DNA of 64,000 nucleotides from Gammaproteobacteria bacterium (GCA_030831165.1 JAURLP010000007.1:27696-91695), one strand, 5' to 3'; shown: positions 26,866 to 36,473, counted from the stretch's first letter. A program made the numbers and translations. The notes: generated by a model not told the origin, from the letters alone.

Positions 26866-28497
26866 TTATTGTGCTTCTTCAAGCTGCAATTGTCTTTTTA
26901 GCACTTTACCCAGATTTGATTTTGGCAATGACGGTCTAAACTCTATAATTTTAGGGACTTTATATGCCGACAACTTTCTTTTACAAAAATTTAAAAGTGC
27001 ATCTGTACTCAATGCCGGATCTCCAGAAACAACAATCAGTTTAACCTGCTCAATACCCTCGGAATTTTTAACACCAATAACAACGGCATCTTTTACCCCA
27101 GGATAGAGAGCGACCATACTTTCAATTTCCATTGGATAAACATTAAATCCAGAAATTATGATCATATCTTTCAATCGGTCAATTATTTTTAAATTTCCAA
27201 AGGCATCAATGCTCGCAATATCGCCAGTTCTTAACCAGCCATCTTTGTCCAGTACATTAGCGGTTTCTTCCGGCTGTCGCCAATAGCCCTGCATGACTTG
27301 TGGGCCACGGACACAAAGCTCTCCCTCTTCTCCCTGAGCAAGAGTAAGGCCATGCTGATCAATAACTTTTAATTCCGTAAACGGCAGCGCCTTACCGATG
27401 CTGTCAGTTTGAAAATCCTGATACGTGTTACATGCTACAAGTGGAGATGTTTCTGTCATACCGTAGCCCTCAAGAATTCTGCAGCCAGTCACTTTATGCC
27501 AGTGATCAGCAATATCCTTCGACAAAGCCATGCCTCCTGTTGTGCAAATAGACAATTCTGAAAAATCTACTTTTTTAAATTCAGGATGCTCACACAGTTT
27601 TTTAAATAAGGGATTGATGCCACAGAAAATATTTATCTTGTAAGGTTTTATGTCTCTTATAAATAGTGAAATAAATCTTGGATTGACTATCAAAATATTG
27701 TGATAACCCATCAACAGGCTAAAAAGCATATTCACGGTAAAGGCATAGACATGATAAAGCGGTAGAGGAGCGACTACTATCGATTCAGTGGCAGGACAAT
27801 CCTCTCCCAACTGGGTTTTTAATTGTAAAAAATTCGACAATAAATTCCTGTGCGACAACATGCTGCCTTTGGAAATACCAGTTGTGCCCCCGGTATATTG
27901 GAGTATTGCCACCTGATCCAAGGGTATAGCATTCGCCTGTTTCAAGTTGCAGTCAATTTTTGCTTGCTCACCCAAACTCAGCGCCTTTCTGAATTTTTGT
28001 AATTTGGGATATTCCAAACAAGATCGATACCCCCCAACGAAGCGCGCAAATGTATGAATCAGGGAACTTTTTAAGGGATGATGTAAATCCGCAATATTCG
28101 TAATAATCACTTCTTCGAGGTTTGTTTGTTCCTGAATATTCAAATACGTTTTTGCACAGCCTGAAAAAACTATTAAAGCCTTAGCGCCGGAATCATTTAA
28201 TTGATGTTCAAGCTCATCTTCCGAATATTCAGGATTGGTGCTTACCACAACCATGCCGGCTTTGAAAACTGCAAGAACTGCAATGGGGAACTGAAGTATA
28301 TTGGGTAGCTGGATAGCGACTCTATCCCCGCTTTGTAGTTGCGTATGTTTCAATAGATAAGCAGCCAGATTATCACTTAAGTCATCCAGCTCTCGATAGC
28401 TTAACGCTCTTCCAAGTAATGTATAGGCTGTCTGGTCAGCAAATTTTTCACAAGCATCACTGATTTGACTGATAATATTTCCGGGTATTTCTAGCAA
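26866..28497 (-). CDS. Long-chain acyl-CoA ligase (FadD-like)
   Basis: AMP-forming ligase activating fatty acids with CoA. The ATP-binding loop is LQYTGGTTGISKGSMLSHRN; other motifs are EGYGMTETSPLVACN, GWLRTGDIASIDAFG and the C-terminal Lys segment LPKSNLGKVLKRQL. Adenylation domain about residues 1-420, C-terminal domain 430-543. The sequence style is FadD-like, including the LCVRGPQVMQGYW block; chain length preference cannot be read. It heads a leftward unit with recJ and diverges from the DegQ-like protease gene. Confidence 0.85.
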   Translation of the reverse strand: MLEIPGNIISQISDACEKFADQTAYTLLGRALSYRELDDLSDNLAAYLLKHTQLQSGDRVAIQLPNILQFPIAVLAVFKAGMVVVSTNPEYSEDELEHQLNDSGAKALIVFSGCAKTYLNIQEQTNLEEVIITNIADLHHPLKSSLIHTFARFVGGYRSCLEYPKLQKFRKALSLGEQAKIDCNLKQANAIPLDQVAILQYTGGTTGISKGSMLSHRNLLSNFLQLKTQLGEDCPATESIVVAPLPLYHVYAFTVNMLFSLLMGYHNILIVNPRFISLFIRDIKPYKINIFCGINPLFKKLCEHPEFKKVDFSELSICTTGGMALSKDIADHWHKVTGCRILEGYGMTETSPLVACNTYQDFQTDSIGKALPFTELKVIDQHGLTLAQGEEGELCVRGPQVMQGYWRQPEETANVLDKDGWLRTGDIASIDAFGNLKIIDRLKDMIIISGFNVYPMEIESMVALYPGVKDAVVIGVKNSEGIEQVKLIVVSGDPALSTDALLNFCKRKLSAYKVPKIIEFRPSLPKSNLGKVLKRQLQLEEAQ

Positions 28498-28690
28498 CTA
28501 CTCACCTTTGATTACTAGCCGCACTTGAAAAACGACAGACTAACCTAGACATAAGAAAATGTGGACAAAAATTGAAAATTTGCATAGTTCCCAGCCTGCA
28601 GACAAACAAGCTGGAACTTTTGGGTATAAAACTAACCTAAGTGCAAATCCAGCATATTAAAAACGTAATCCCTAAACCTAGTATATAACC

Positions 28691-29773
28691 ATGAAAATTA
28701 CTATGAAAAAGACCATTAACTTTTTACTTGTCAGTGCAGCGCTAGCCAGCGCAGCCTTAATCCAGTTTTCTCAAGGTGCACCAGAGTATCTTAGCTTTCA
28801 GACAGAAGATGAAGCGAACAACATTGAGATATATAGTAAAGCAAGTCCCTCCGTAGTCTTTGTCACCAATACAGCCCTGGTCAGAAACAATCCTTTTTCT
28901 CGAAATGTTCAAGAAATACCCCGTGGTGCAGGTACCGGCTTCATCTGGGACAAAAGCGGATTGATAGTAACTAACTATCACGTTGTTCAAGATGCCAATA
29001 GAGTAATGATCAGACTTCAGGATCAGAGTAGCTGGGAAGCAGAAGTGGTCGGTTTGTCTCCCGACAAGGATCTTGCCTTGCTTCGCATTAATGCTCCATC
29101 AGAAAAACTGACCCCATTACCTCTTGGCGAATCATCATCACTCCAGGTAGGGCGGAAAGTTGTGGCGATTGGCAACCCTTTTGGGCTGGATACCACCTTG
29201 ACCGTTGGAGTCGTCAGCGCCCTGGGTCGAGAGATGACTTCATTAACCAATAGAGCAATCCGTGATGTGATTCAGACCGATGCCTCAATAAATCCCGGCA
29301 ACTCAGGAGGGCCGCTATTGAACTCCATGGGGCAACTGGTCGGAGTAAATACCCAGATTTTAAGTCCCTCAGGCGCCAATGCCGGTATAGGCTTTGCTAT
29401 ACCTGTTGATACAGTCAAAAGGGTTATACCGCAACTTCAGGAATTTGGTCGTGAAATCCGTCCGGTTCTGGGAATTTCAAATTTAAATGACACCATCAGT
29501 CAGCAAAATGGCATCCAGGGGGTCATTGTTGGAGATGTCACTTCAGGCCTTGGCGCTCAGGAAGCTGGTTTAATTGGTTTACAGCAGGATGAACGCGGAA
29601 ATGTCATGCTTGGCGATGTCATCGTCGGCATTGAAAACATGGATGTCACCAACAATGATGACTTGCTTAATGCTCTGGAGCAATTTCAGCCTGGGGACGT
29701 AGTCGAAGTATTAACCAGACGTCGCAATAAGAGTGAAATGTCATTTGAGGTCGAACTATCTGAACCATTGTAA
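28691..29773 (+). CDS. Periplasmic trypsin-like serine protease, DegQ/DegS type (one PDZ domain)
   Basis: HtrA-family protease for quality control of envelope proteins. An N-terminal signal or anchor (FLLVSAALASAALIQF) is followed by the protease domain with the triad His97 (NYHVV), Asp127 (PDKDLALL) and Ser205 (NPGNSGGPL), and one C-terminal PDZ domain (LGISNLNDTISQQNGIQGVI, GDVIVGIENMDVTNNDDLL). The single PDZ and 360 residues make it DegS-like in layout rather than the two-PDZ DegP/DegQ, but without a partner rseA nearby I do not name it. The start is uncertain: ATG at 28691 or 28703, neither with a good ribosome binding site. Confidence 0.9.
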   Translation: MKITMKKTINFLLVSAALASAALIQFSQGAPEYLSFQTEDEANNIEIYSKASPSVVFVTNTALVRNNPFSRNVQEIPRGAGTGFIWDKSGLIVTNYHVVQDANRVMIRLQDQSSWEAEVVGLSPDKDLALLRINAPSEKLTPLPLGESSSLQVGRKVVAIGNPFGLDTTLTVGVVSALGREMTSLTNRAIRDVIQTDASINPGNSGGPLLNSMGQLVGVNTQILSPSGANAGIGFAIPVDTVKRVIPQLQEFGREIRPVLGISNLNDTISQQNGIQGVIVGDVTSGLGAQEAGLIGLQQDERGNVMLGDVIVGIENMDVTNNDDLLNALEQFQPGDVVEVLTRRRNKSEMSFEVELSEPL

Positions 29774-29923
29774 TCTTTTTCCCCTTTTAAGCCTTTCTAG
29801 CTGAACTTACCTCAGATTGGCCGGAAAAACTTGCTTTTATTTTTTAATAAACCATACAATCATCCCCCTTCGTATTAGTCGTAAATATCAACTGGTATAA
29901 ATCTAATATCCGCAGGGGGGATT

Positions 29924-30814
29924 ATGAAAAGTATCAACCTTATTAAGATGCTTGGGTTCAGCATCATATCAATGGCTAGCACTATTGTTGCAGCACAGGA
30001 GATTAATTTCTCAGGCGATTGGAGTGCTATCTATCACGAAGATGCACCTGAGCGGATCCCTGGCCCCCCCTTGTCAGACTTCGCAGGACTTCCTCTGAAT
30101 GAAGCCGCCATCATGCGCGCCAACACCTGGGACCCCAACCGTATTTCAGTGGTCCCAGAATTCCAGTGTCGCGAACATGGTGGAGACTACTCCATGCGCG
30201 GTCTGGCACATATGCGTATCGAACGAGTTATTGATCCAAGATCCCAACAGGCAATTGCTTTTAAAACCCGCATGAATTTTCACAATCAAGAAAGAACCAT
30301 ATGGCTTGATGGCCGTGATCATCCTCCTGCCGACGCTCCGCACACTTGGGACGGTTTTTCTACAGCCCATTTTGAAAACGGCATGATGGTTGTATATACA
30401 ACCCATCAAAAACAAAGCTATACCCGTCGTAATGGAGTCCCTGCCAGCAGTGAACGGACCTTTACTGAATACTGGTATCTTCATGAAGATTATCTAACTG
30501 TAGTAACTGTTGTCGATGACCCTGTGTTCTATACAGAGCCTCTCGTTAGAAGTCAGAATTGGGTGATAAATCCTGCATTACGAATTACCACCAATAACTG
30601 TGAATATGTGCTGGAGACACCCATTGGTGACGATGGGCAAATCGTTCCTCATTATCTGCCAGGTCAAAACCCCTTTCTGACTGAAACTGCGGAGATATAC
30701 CACTTGCCCTATGAGGGAATGATGGGAGGCCCTGAAACCATGTACCCAGAGTTTCGTGATCAATTAGGTGAACCCTTGGGTGATAGCCGCTTCTGTACAC
30801 TAGATTGCGAATAA
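29924..30814 (+). CDS. Secreted protein of unknown function, paralogue A
   Basis: Exported by a signal peptide (MLGFSIISMASTIVAAQ). RBS AGGGGGG lies close before the ATG. The mature protein starts with INFSGDWSAIYHEDAP, then LSDFAGLPLNEAA, and has a C-terminal segment with LHEDYLTVVTVVDDPVFYTE, RSQNWVINPALRI and a last cysteine-bearing NNCEYVLE. These features recur in the products of 31830-32678 and 49369-50421 (see findings). Beta-rich composition suggests a lipocalin-like or beta-sandwich body. First gene of a three-gene operon with an MBL-fold protein and paralogue B (gaps 24 and 10 bp) closed by a terminator. I do not recognise a function. Confidence 0.75.
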   Translation: MKSINLIKMLGFSIISMASTIVAAQEINFSGDWSAIYHEDAPERIPGPPLSDFAGLPLNEAAIMRANTWDPNRISVVPEFQCREHGGDYSMRGLAHMRIERVIDPRSQQAIAFKTRMNFHNQERTIWLDGRDHPPADAPHTWDGFSTAHFENGMMVVYTTHQKQSYTRRNGVPASSERTFTEYWYLHEDYLTVVTVVDDPVFYTEPLVRSQNWVINPALRITTNNCEYVLETPIGDDGQIVPHYLPGQNPFLTETAEIYHLPYEGMMGGPETMYPEFRDQLGEPLGDSRFCTLDCE

Positions 30815-30838
30815 GCAGCAAAGTCGAGGAATAAACTA

Positions 30839-31819
30839 ATGAATAAGTTATTACATGCAAGTAAAACCATCCTACTAGCTACTCTATTATCTACATCCCA
30901 ATTTTTATTAGCCCAAGAAAATGAACTGCAGCTTTTACACGTGCAGGGAAATGTCTATATGCTATCCGGTGCAGAAGTCAACGTTACAGTTCAAATTGGT
31001 GAAGAGGGCATTGTTTTTGTCGACACCCCCGACGAAGAAACAGCCCCGGCAATGATAAACCTGATACAGGAAATCACGAGCCTGCCTGTATTATATGTGA
31101 TCAATACTCATCTGGATGAAGCCCACATCTCTGGTAATGCCATGCTCAGCAGAATGGGATATCGATTAAATGCCAATCTCGCAAGCTTTGGTCCGCCAGG
31201 GGCTCCACAAACTACAGCTATAGCCGGTGCATCTGGTGGCGTTACCCTATTGGCCCATGAAAATGTTCTAAACCGTTTTTACCTTACTGATCACAATATT
31301 GAGCGTCTAGACCTTACCAGTACATACTTTATGCCTACTAAGGATTTCTATCAGAATGGTGAAGGTATTGTTGTTTATCACATGCCCAACGCTCATACAG
31401 ATGGTGACAGCATTGTTTATTTCCGACGTTCAGATGTTATCAGTACCGGCGATATTTTTACTCCAGGTCAATATCCTGATATCGATACTGAGCGAGGCGG
31501 AAGTGTTCAAGGTTTAGTTAAAGCTCTCAATTTTCTAATTGAACTTATTGTCCCAGGGCCAATGGCAGAAGCAGGTACATATGTAATTCCTGGCCATGGT
31601 CGTATCGGAGATGAAATTGATGTCGTCGAATATAGAAATATGGTCTATATCGTTATGCAACGAATTGAAGCATTGATTGATGACGGCATGAACTTAAGAC
31701 AAATTATCTCATCGCGCCCTACTCTGGATTATGACACTGAGTTTGGTGGCGCTCGTGGCGGACCAAGTTCAGAAGAATTTATTACGGCAATTTATACCAG
31801 CCTGACTACAGAGATGTAA
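30839..31819 (+). CDS. Secreted metallo-beta-lactamase-fold protein with degenerate metal motif
   Basis: Exported (signal TILLATLLSTSQFLLAQ). The MBL fold is recognisable from VYMLSGAEVNVTVQIGEEGI, VFVDTPD, VLYVINTHLDEAHISGNAML, YHMPNAHTDGDSIVYFRR, DVISTGDIFTPGQYPDID and YVIPGHGRIGD. The canonical metal motif HxHxDH is altered to H91-L-D93-E-A95-H96: the middle His is Asp and the Asp is Ala. The other ligands are kept: His186, Asp205 and His253. It may bind one metal ion or have altered activity; relatives of the class annotated as quinoprotein relay or SoxH-type hydrolases are possible. RBS AGGAA precedes the start. It lies between two related secreted proteins in an operon. Confidence 0.82.
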   Translation: MNKLLHASKTILLATLLSTSQFLLAQENELQLLHVQGNVYMLSGAEVNVTVQIGEEGIVFVDTPDEETAPAMINLIQEITSLPVLYVINTHLDEAHISGNAMLSRMGYRLNANLASFGPPGAPQTTAIAGASGGVTLLAHENVLNRFYLTDHNIERLDLTSTYFMPTKDFYQNGEGIVVYHMPNAHTDGDSIVYFRRSDVISTGDIFTPGQYPDIDTERGGSVQGLVKALNFLIELIVPGPMAEAGTYVIPGHGRIGDEIDVVEYRNMVYIVMQRIEALIDDGMNLRQIISSRPTLDYDTEFGGARGGPSSEEFITAIYTSLTTEM

Positions 31820-31829
31820 GGAAGAATTT

Positions 31830-32678
31830 ATGAAAAACATATTTAAAGCACTCCTCACAACTATAACTTTATCCAGCATCCTATTTGCACAGGCACAAGA
31901 GCCCGCAGAAAGAGATGGAACATCAACTCTTCCAGACTTTGGTTTAGATGGCCCAGGACAGGAACAAGTTTCCGGCAGAGCCGGTGCACCAGTTGATCTG
32001 ACTGGCACCTGGGTTAGCATTGTCACGGAAGACTGGCGTTATCGTATGGTAACTCCACAAATTGGGGACATAGCGGGCATTCCTGTCAACGAACAAGGCA
32101 AAGAGTATGCGCTGAATTGGCGACCTGAAATGGATGAAGGTAATGAATGTCGTGCTTATGGTGCTGCGGCCATTATGCATGAACCAGGGCGCATAAAAAT
32201 TTCATGGCAAAATGATGAAACACTAAAATTGGAATTTGATGCCGGGCGTCAGATCCGATATCTAAATTTTGACCTTAGTGTTGCAGCAGGTGAACCTTCA
32301 AGACAGGGCCATTCTATTGCGAGATGGGAAGCTCCGAGAGGACAGAAAGTTTCGCCTGGCATTACTAATGTCGTCCCTATTGGTCAACAGTTCCCTCGCA
32401 CAGAAATGGTGAGTAATTCACTACAAGTCGTCACTAACAATCTTATACCAGGCTATTTACGCAAAAATGGTTTGGCTCATAGTGACCAGGTGGAAGTACG
32501 TGAATACTATGATTTGATTACCATTCCGGATGGGTCTACCTGGTTGATCGTTGACATTATTGTAGAGGATCCTGTTTATCTCGAAGCTCCTTGGTTCACT
32601 AGTATGAACTTCAAAAAAGAAGCAAATGACTCCAAATGGAATCCTCAGGATTGCTTCGTGACAAATCCTGGATGGTAG
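31830..32678 (+). CDS. Secreted protein of unknown function, paralogue B
   Basis: Exported (ALLTTITLSSILFAQAQ) with RBS AAGGAAG ahead of the ATG. The N-terminal body, VDLTGTWVSIVTEDWRYR then IGDIAGIPVNEQGKEYALNW, parallels paralogue A (FSGDWSAIYHED, LSDFAGLPLNEAA), as does the C-terminal LIVDIIVEDPVYLEAPWF with a final NPQDCFV. Between them are a beta-rich region and a RIKISWQNDETLKLEFDAGR segment. Ten bases follow the MBL gene stop, so it is co-transcribed, and a strong terminator ends the unit. Function unknown. Confidence 0.75.
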   Translation: MKNIFKALLTTITLSSILFAQAQEPAERDGTSTLPDFGLDGPGQEQVSGRAGAPVDLTGTWVSIVTEDWRYRMVTPQIGDIAGIPVNEQGKEYALNWRPEMDEGNECRAYGAAAIMHEPGRIKISWQNDETLKLEFDAGRQIRYLNFDLSVAAGEPSRQGHSIARWEAPRGQKVSPGITNVVPIGQQFPRTEMVSNSLQVVTNNLIPGYLRKNGLAHSDQVEVREYYDLITIPDGSTWLIVDIIVEDPVYLEAPWFTSMNFKKEANDSKWNPQDCFVTNPGW

Positions 32679-32720
32679 ATAAAAAACTAAATCACCTTAT
32701 TTTATTTTGATCAAAACAGA

Positions 32721-32759
32721 AACGGCTTCCTGCTTAAAATTCAGAAAGCCGTTTTTTTT
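32721..32759 (+). terminator. Intrinsic terminator of the secreted-protein operon
   Basis: Arms AACGGCTTCCTG (32721-32732) and CAGAAAGCCGTT (32742-32753) pair with one C-A mismatch, 9-nt loop, then a run of T to 32759. It closes the operon 29924-32678 just before the convergent thrC. Confidence 0.9.
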
Positions 32760-32781
32760 AACCTTAGATCGCTTTAAAACC

Positions 32782-34170
32782 TTACAAACTTTGTCTGATG
32801 TACTTTTCAACTTTTGAGAGTTTATTCGGCATAACGACATAATTTTCTTCACGCTCCAACAAGTCACTCAAGTGCTGCGGCAAAGCCGGCATGAACAAAC
32901 CCGCTTTTGTAATCGCTTCCGAAAACTTGACCGGATGAGCTGTTGCCAAAGTTATCATTGGCGTTAGGTCATCATTTTTACAAAGCTGTGCGGCTTTCAC
33001 GCCAATTGCGGTATGAGGATCCAAGAGATAACCCTGACTATCAAACACCTCTTTAATCACCGCGCAGGTTGTTTCATCATCAACACTTGCCGAATCAAAG
33101 ATAGCTTTGGCAAATTCCCATTCGCTGCCTGAAACCTGATGAATATTACTGCTTAAACCATTTACAAAACCAGTGACTTTTGCAGTGTCACCATTAAACA
33201 TATCGAAAATAAATCGCTCAAAATTACTCGATACCATGATGTCCATACTGGGTGATAGACTGGCTTCAAGGCTACTCAGGTTGTACTGATTTTTACTGAT
33301 AAAACGATGCAAAATATCGTTTTTATTGGTTGCGATGATTAACTGCTTGATGGGTAATCCCATTTTTTTTGCCAGATAACCAGCATAGATGTCACCAAAA
33401 TTGCCGGTGGGCACTGAAAAAGAGACGGATTCATTGCGATCAATAAATTTCAAGGCAGCATAAAAATAATACACAATCTGCGCCATTATTCTGGCCCAGT
33501 TTATAGAATTTACCGCAACCAATTGGTAGCCATCCGGCAGAAAACTTTGATCTGAAAACGCCTGCTTCACAATTTGCTGGCAATCATCAAAATTTCCAGA
33601 AATAGCAATATTATGAACATTGTCTCCAAGCACAGTGGTCATCTGTTTGCGTTGAACTTCTGACACCCGGTTATGCGGATGCAGGATAAAAATATCAACA
33701 AATTCTGAATGTTTGCATCCTTCAAGTGCAGCCGAACCAGTATCACCTGAAGTCGCACCTAATATAGCCACATGCTGCTGGCGCTTTGTTAAAAAATAAT
33801 CCAGCAAACGTCCGAGCAATTGCAAGGCAAAATCCTTAAAGGCTAAAGTCGGTCCATGAAATAATTCCAACACCCATTCGTTATTATTCAATGCATGCAA
33901 TGGTGCAACTTCAGGATGGCTAAAGTCAGCGTAAGTATCAATCACCATCTGTTTTAGTACCTTATCCTCAATAGCCCCAGCAACATATAAACGAATAACT
34001 TCATAGACAAGGTCAGCATAGCTCAGGTTTTTCCAGCTTAAAATTTGCTCACGACTCAGTTGTGGAACTATTTCAGGAATAAATAACCCGCCATCAGGTG
34101 CTAAACCCGTAAGGACAACTTCTTCAAAATTTTGTGGTTCGCATTGACCACGAGTACTTATGTATTTCAT
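32782..34170 (-). CDS. thrC: Threonine synthase
   Basis: PLP enzyme converting O-phosphohomoserine to threonine. The beginning MKYISTRGQCEPQNFEEVVL is typical of the long gammaproteobacterial form. The PLP lysine is in PTLAFKDFALQLLG, and the phosphate loop is ILGATSGDTGSAALEG. Later blocks include SVPTGNFGDIYAGYLAKKMG and TLATAHPVKFSEAI. Length 462 fits. It follows hom by 41 bp and ends the dsbC-hom-thrC series. Confidence 0.96.
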   Translation of the reverse strand: MKYISTRGQCEPQNFEEVVLTGLAPDGGLFIPEIVPQLSREQILSWKNLSYADLVYEVIRLYVAGAIEDKVLKQMVIDTYADFSHPEVAPLHALNNNEWVLELFHGPTLAFKDFALQLLGRLLDYFLTKRQQHVAILGATSGDTGSAALEGCKHSEFVDIFILHPHNRVSEVQRKQMTTVLGDNVHNIAISGNFDDCQQIVKQAFSDQSFLPDGYQLVAVNSINWARIMAQIVYYFYAALKFIDRNESVSFSVPTGNFGDIYAGYLAKKMGLPIKQLIIATNKNDILHRFISKNQYNLSSLEASLSPSMDIMVSSNFERFIFDMFNGDTAKVTGFVNGLSSNIHQVSGSEWEFAKAIFDSASVDDETTCAVIKEVFDSQGYLLDPHTAIGVKAAQLCKNDDLTPMITLATAHPVKFSEAITKAGLFMPALPQHLSDLLEREENYVVMPNKLSKVEKYIRQSL

Positions 34171-34211
34171 TTTATTCTGTCTTACTTTTCATTTAAAAAT
34201 AAAGACCAGGT

Positions 34212-35534
34212 TTATTCGTCGAGCTCCGCTACTCGAATACGCGTGATTTTAGCAGTCACAGCATCAAGCGCTTCCAGTTCAGTAATTGCTTTATTCATTA
34301 CAGATTCTTGAATTTCATGAGTCATAATAATCACTGAAATCGCATTGTGATCTTGCCCGGATTTATCAGGGTCTTTTTGTATCATCGCATCAATACTTAT
34401 TTCATTATCACCTAATATTTCGGTGATATCCGCTATAACACCCACTTTATCCTGAACCAAAATTCGCAGGTAGTAGGCACAAATTATTTCTTCTATTGGC
34501 AGTATTCTGGTTCCTCTGAGAGAGCCCGACTGGAAACCTAAAGCAGGAATTTGTTCTGGTTCTTCCTGCAAACAATCCATCCGCCGCACTAAATCAATAA
34601 CGTCAGCAACCACGGCCGATGCTGTAGGTTCAGCACCTGCCCCGGCACCATAATAAAGGGTTGAACCCACTGCATCACCATGCATTAATATGGCGTTCAT
34701 GACTCCATCAACTTTAGCAAGTAAGGCTTGTTTGGCTATCAATGTGGGATGCACTCTTAGATCGATGCCCTTTTCAGAAATGCTACTGATACCTAAATGC
34801 TTAATGCGATAACCCAGCTCACTCGCATATTTCAAATCTTCAGGTGTTATCTGACTGATACCTTCTGTATAGGCTTTTTCAAGATGCAGCGGGGTGCCAA
34901 AGGCCAGTGCGGAAAGTATGGTTAGTTTATGAGCAGCATCAATTCCTTCTACATCATAAGTAGGGTCTGCTTCCGCATATCCCAAGTCTTGTGCTTCTTT
35001 CAAAACATCTGCAAAGGGTCGGGACTTTGATTGCATTTCAGTCAAAATATAATTGCCGGTGCCATTGATTATTCCCGCCAGCCAATTAATTTTGTTGGCT
35101 GCCAAACCTTCCCTGACCACTTTAATGATAGGAATTCCTCCTGCTACAGCTGCTTCATAACCAACGATGACATTGTTTTCGCGGGCGGCTTTAAAGATTT
35201 CATTGCCATAAGTAGCAATAAGAGCCTTGTTTGCAGTGACCACGTGCTTGCCGTTTGAAATGGCTTCCAGCACCAGATCATAAGCAAATTCTGTCCCGCC
35301 GATCAATTCAAGCACAATATTCACAGCGGGGTCTCTGGCAACGGACATGGCATCGCTGGTGATTGTTACATCATCCACATCTTGCCCTTCCTTTAATGCC
35401 AAGGCTGCAATATGCGAAACGCATAAACGTTTCCCTAAGCGACGAGAAATTTCTTCTTGATTGCGTTTGAGTACTTCATAACTGCCGTAGCCAACAGTAC
35501 CCAAGCCACAAATACCAATATTGATTGGTTGCAA
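34212..35534 (-). CDS. hom: Homoserine dehydrogenase with ACT domain
   Basis: Reduces aspartate semialdehyde to homoserine in threonine and methionine synthesis. The start is a TTG at 35534 with AGGAG six bases upstream. N-terminal NAD(P)-binding domain NIGICGLGTVGYGSYEVL; catalytic domain with HVVTANKALIATYGNEIF and GTGNYILTEM (the catalytic GTxNYI segment), and KLTILSALAFG; C-terminal ACT domain from about 350 (YYLRILVQDKVGVIADITEI), which mediates threonine feedback. Length 440 is standard. Monofunctional, without an aspartokinase fusion. It lies 47 bp after dsbC. Confidence 0.97.
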   Translation of the reverse strand: MQPINIGICGLGTVGYGSYEVLKRNQEEISRRLGKRLCVSHIAALALKEGQDVDDVTITSDAMSVARDPAVNIVLELIGGTEFAYDLVLEAISNGKHVVTANKALIATYGNEIFKAARENNVIVGYEAAVAGGIPIIKVVREGLAANKINWLAGIINGTGNYILTEMQSKSRPFADVLKEAQDLGYAEADPTYDVEGIDAAHKLTILSALAFGTPLHLEKAYTEGISQITPEDLKYASELGYRIKHLGISSISEKGIDLRVHPTLIAKQALLAKVDGVMNAILMHGDAVGSTLYYGAGAGAEPTASAVVADVIDLVRRMDCLQEEPEQIPALGFQSGSLRGTRILPIEEIICAYYLRILVQDKVGVIADITEILGDNEISIDAMIQKDPDKSGQDHNAISVIIMTHEIQESVMNKAITELEALDAVTAKITRIRVAELDE

Positions 35535-35581
35535 GCTAATCTCCTGAATTCTTTTGAGTTAAATTAACTAAAGGGAAAGGC

Positions 35582-36370
35582 TTATTCGGCTTCGAACAAA
35601 AATGCTGCCAAGTCATCGGCAGGCACATAGCCAGGTACAGAAGATCCATCTTCAAACACCAAGGTCGGCGTGCCTGTTACTCCAACTTCCCTGCCTAGTT
35701 GATATTGTTCAGCAACCGGATTTTCGCATTCAACCAGAGGAATCGCAGCTCCTCTTGAGACCGTTGTGAAAATTAAATTCCGATTTTCAGCACACCAGGT
35801 CGAAACCATTTTGGGGTAGGTGACCTCGTCCAAACCGCTACGAGGGAAAGCCAGGTAGCGAATAGTAATACCATATTGATTAAGCTTGGAGATTTCACTG
35901 TGCAGGCGCTGACAATATGGACAATCAACATCAGTAAACACAGTAAGTATCGCTCTGGATTCGCCATCTGCAGGATAAATAATCATATCAGCTTCATCGA
36001 CAGCTGCAATCAGCTCACGGCGTATCTCATTACGTCGCCCTTCACCCAGGTTAACAAAACCATCAGATGTTACCTGATAGAGGTCACTCGGGAGGAAGTA
36101 TTGTGCATCGTCGCTGGCAAAAATAGCCTGACCATTTTGAATTCTGACCTCATAGAGGGCATCCACAGGGCTTGGAATAATACTTTGGATGTCTATTCCG
36201 GGCTGTGTTTCTAGTAACACTGAGCGTATTGCTGCAACCTCGGGAGTATCATCAATCAGACTACTTGAAATACCCTGCGCTAGAGCTTGTTGTGCAAGAG
36301 GAAAAAAAAGCAATGACAGAAAAACTGACAGAACTTTGCCAAACAATATTTTAGGAAGATGAATCGACAT
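35582..36370 (-). CDS. dsbC: Thiol:disulfide interchange protein DsbC
   Basis: Periplasmic disulfide isomerase. The ATG at 36370 is chosen, with AGGGG four bases upstream, because it starts a signal peptide (VLSVFLSLLFFPLAQQALAQ); an upstream ATG at 36454 would add 28 unlikely residues. The N-terminal dimerisation domain (VRIQNGQAIFASDDAQYFL) leads to the thioredoxin domain with FTDVDCPYCQRLHSEISKL, active-site CPYC, and cis-Pro GVTGTPTLVFEDG. The gene order dsbC-hom-thrC is conserved in several gammaproteobacteria. Its electron donor would be DsbD, not in the window. Confidence 0.94.
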   Translation of the reverse strand: MSIHLPKILFGKVLSVFLSLLFFPLAQQALAQGISSSLIDDTPEVAAIRSVLLETQPGIDIQSIIPSPVDALYEVRIQNGQAIFASDDAQYFLPSDLYQVTSDGFVNLGEGRRNEIRRELIAAVDEADMIIYPADGESRAILTVFTDVDCPYCQRLHSEISKLNQYGITIRYLAFPRSGLDEVTYPKMVSTWCAENRNLIFTTVSRGAAIPLVECENPVAEQYQLGREVGVTGTPTLVFEDGSSVPGYVPADDLAAFLFEAE

Positions 36371-36473
36371 GTTTGCCCCTTTTACCTTGGCCTGGATTCT
36401 ATATTGTCCAGGCCAGTTTGTTTGCAGGCATTGTAACAAGTCGCCAAGCGACAACGCAAAATTGCCTAAGCAA

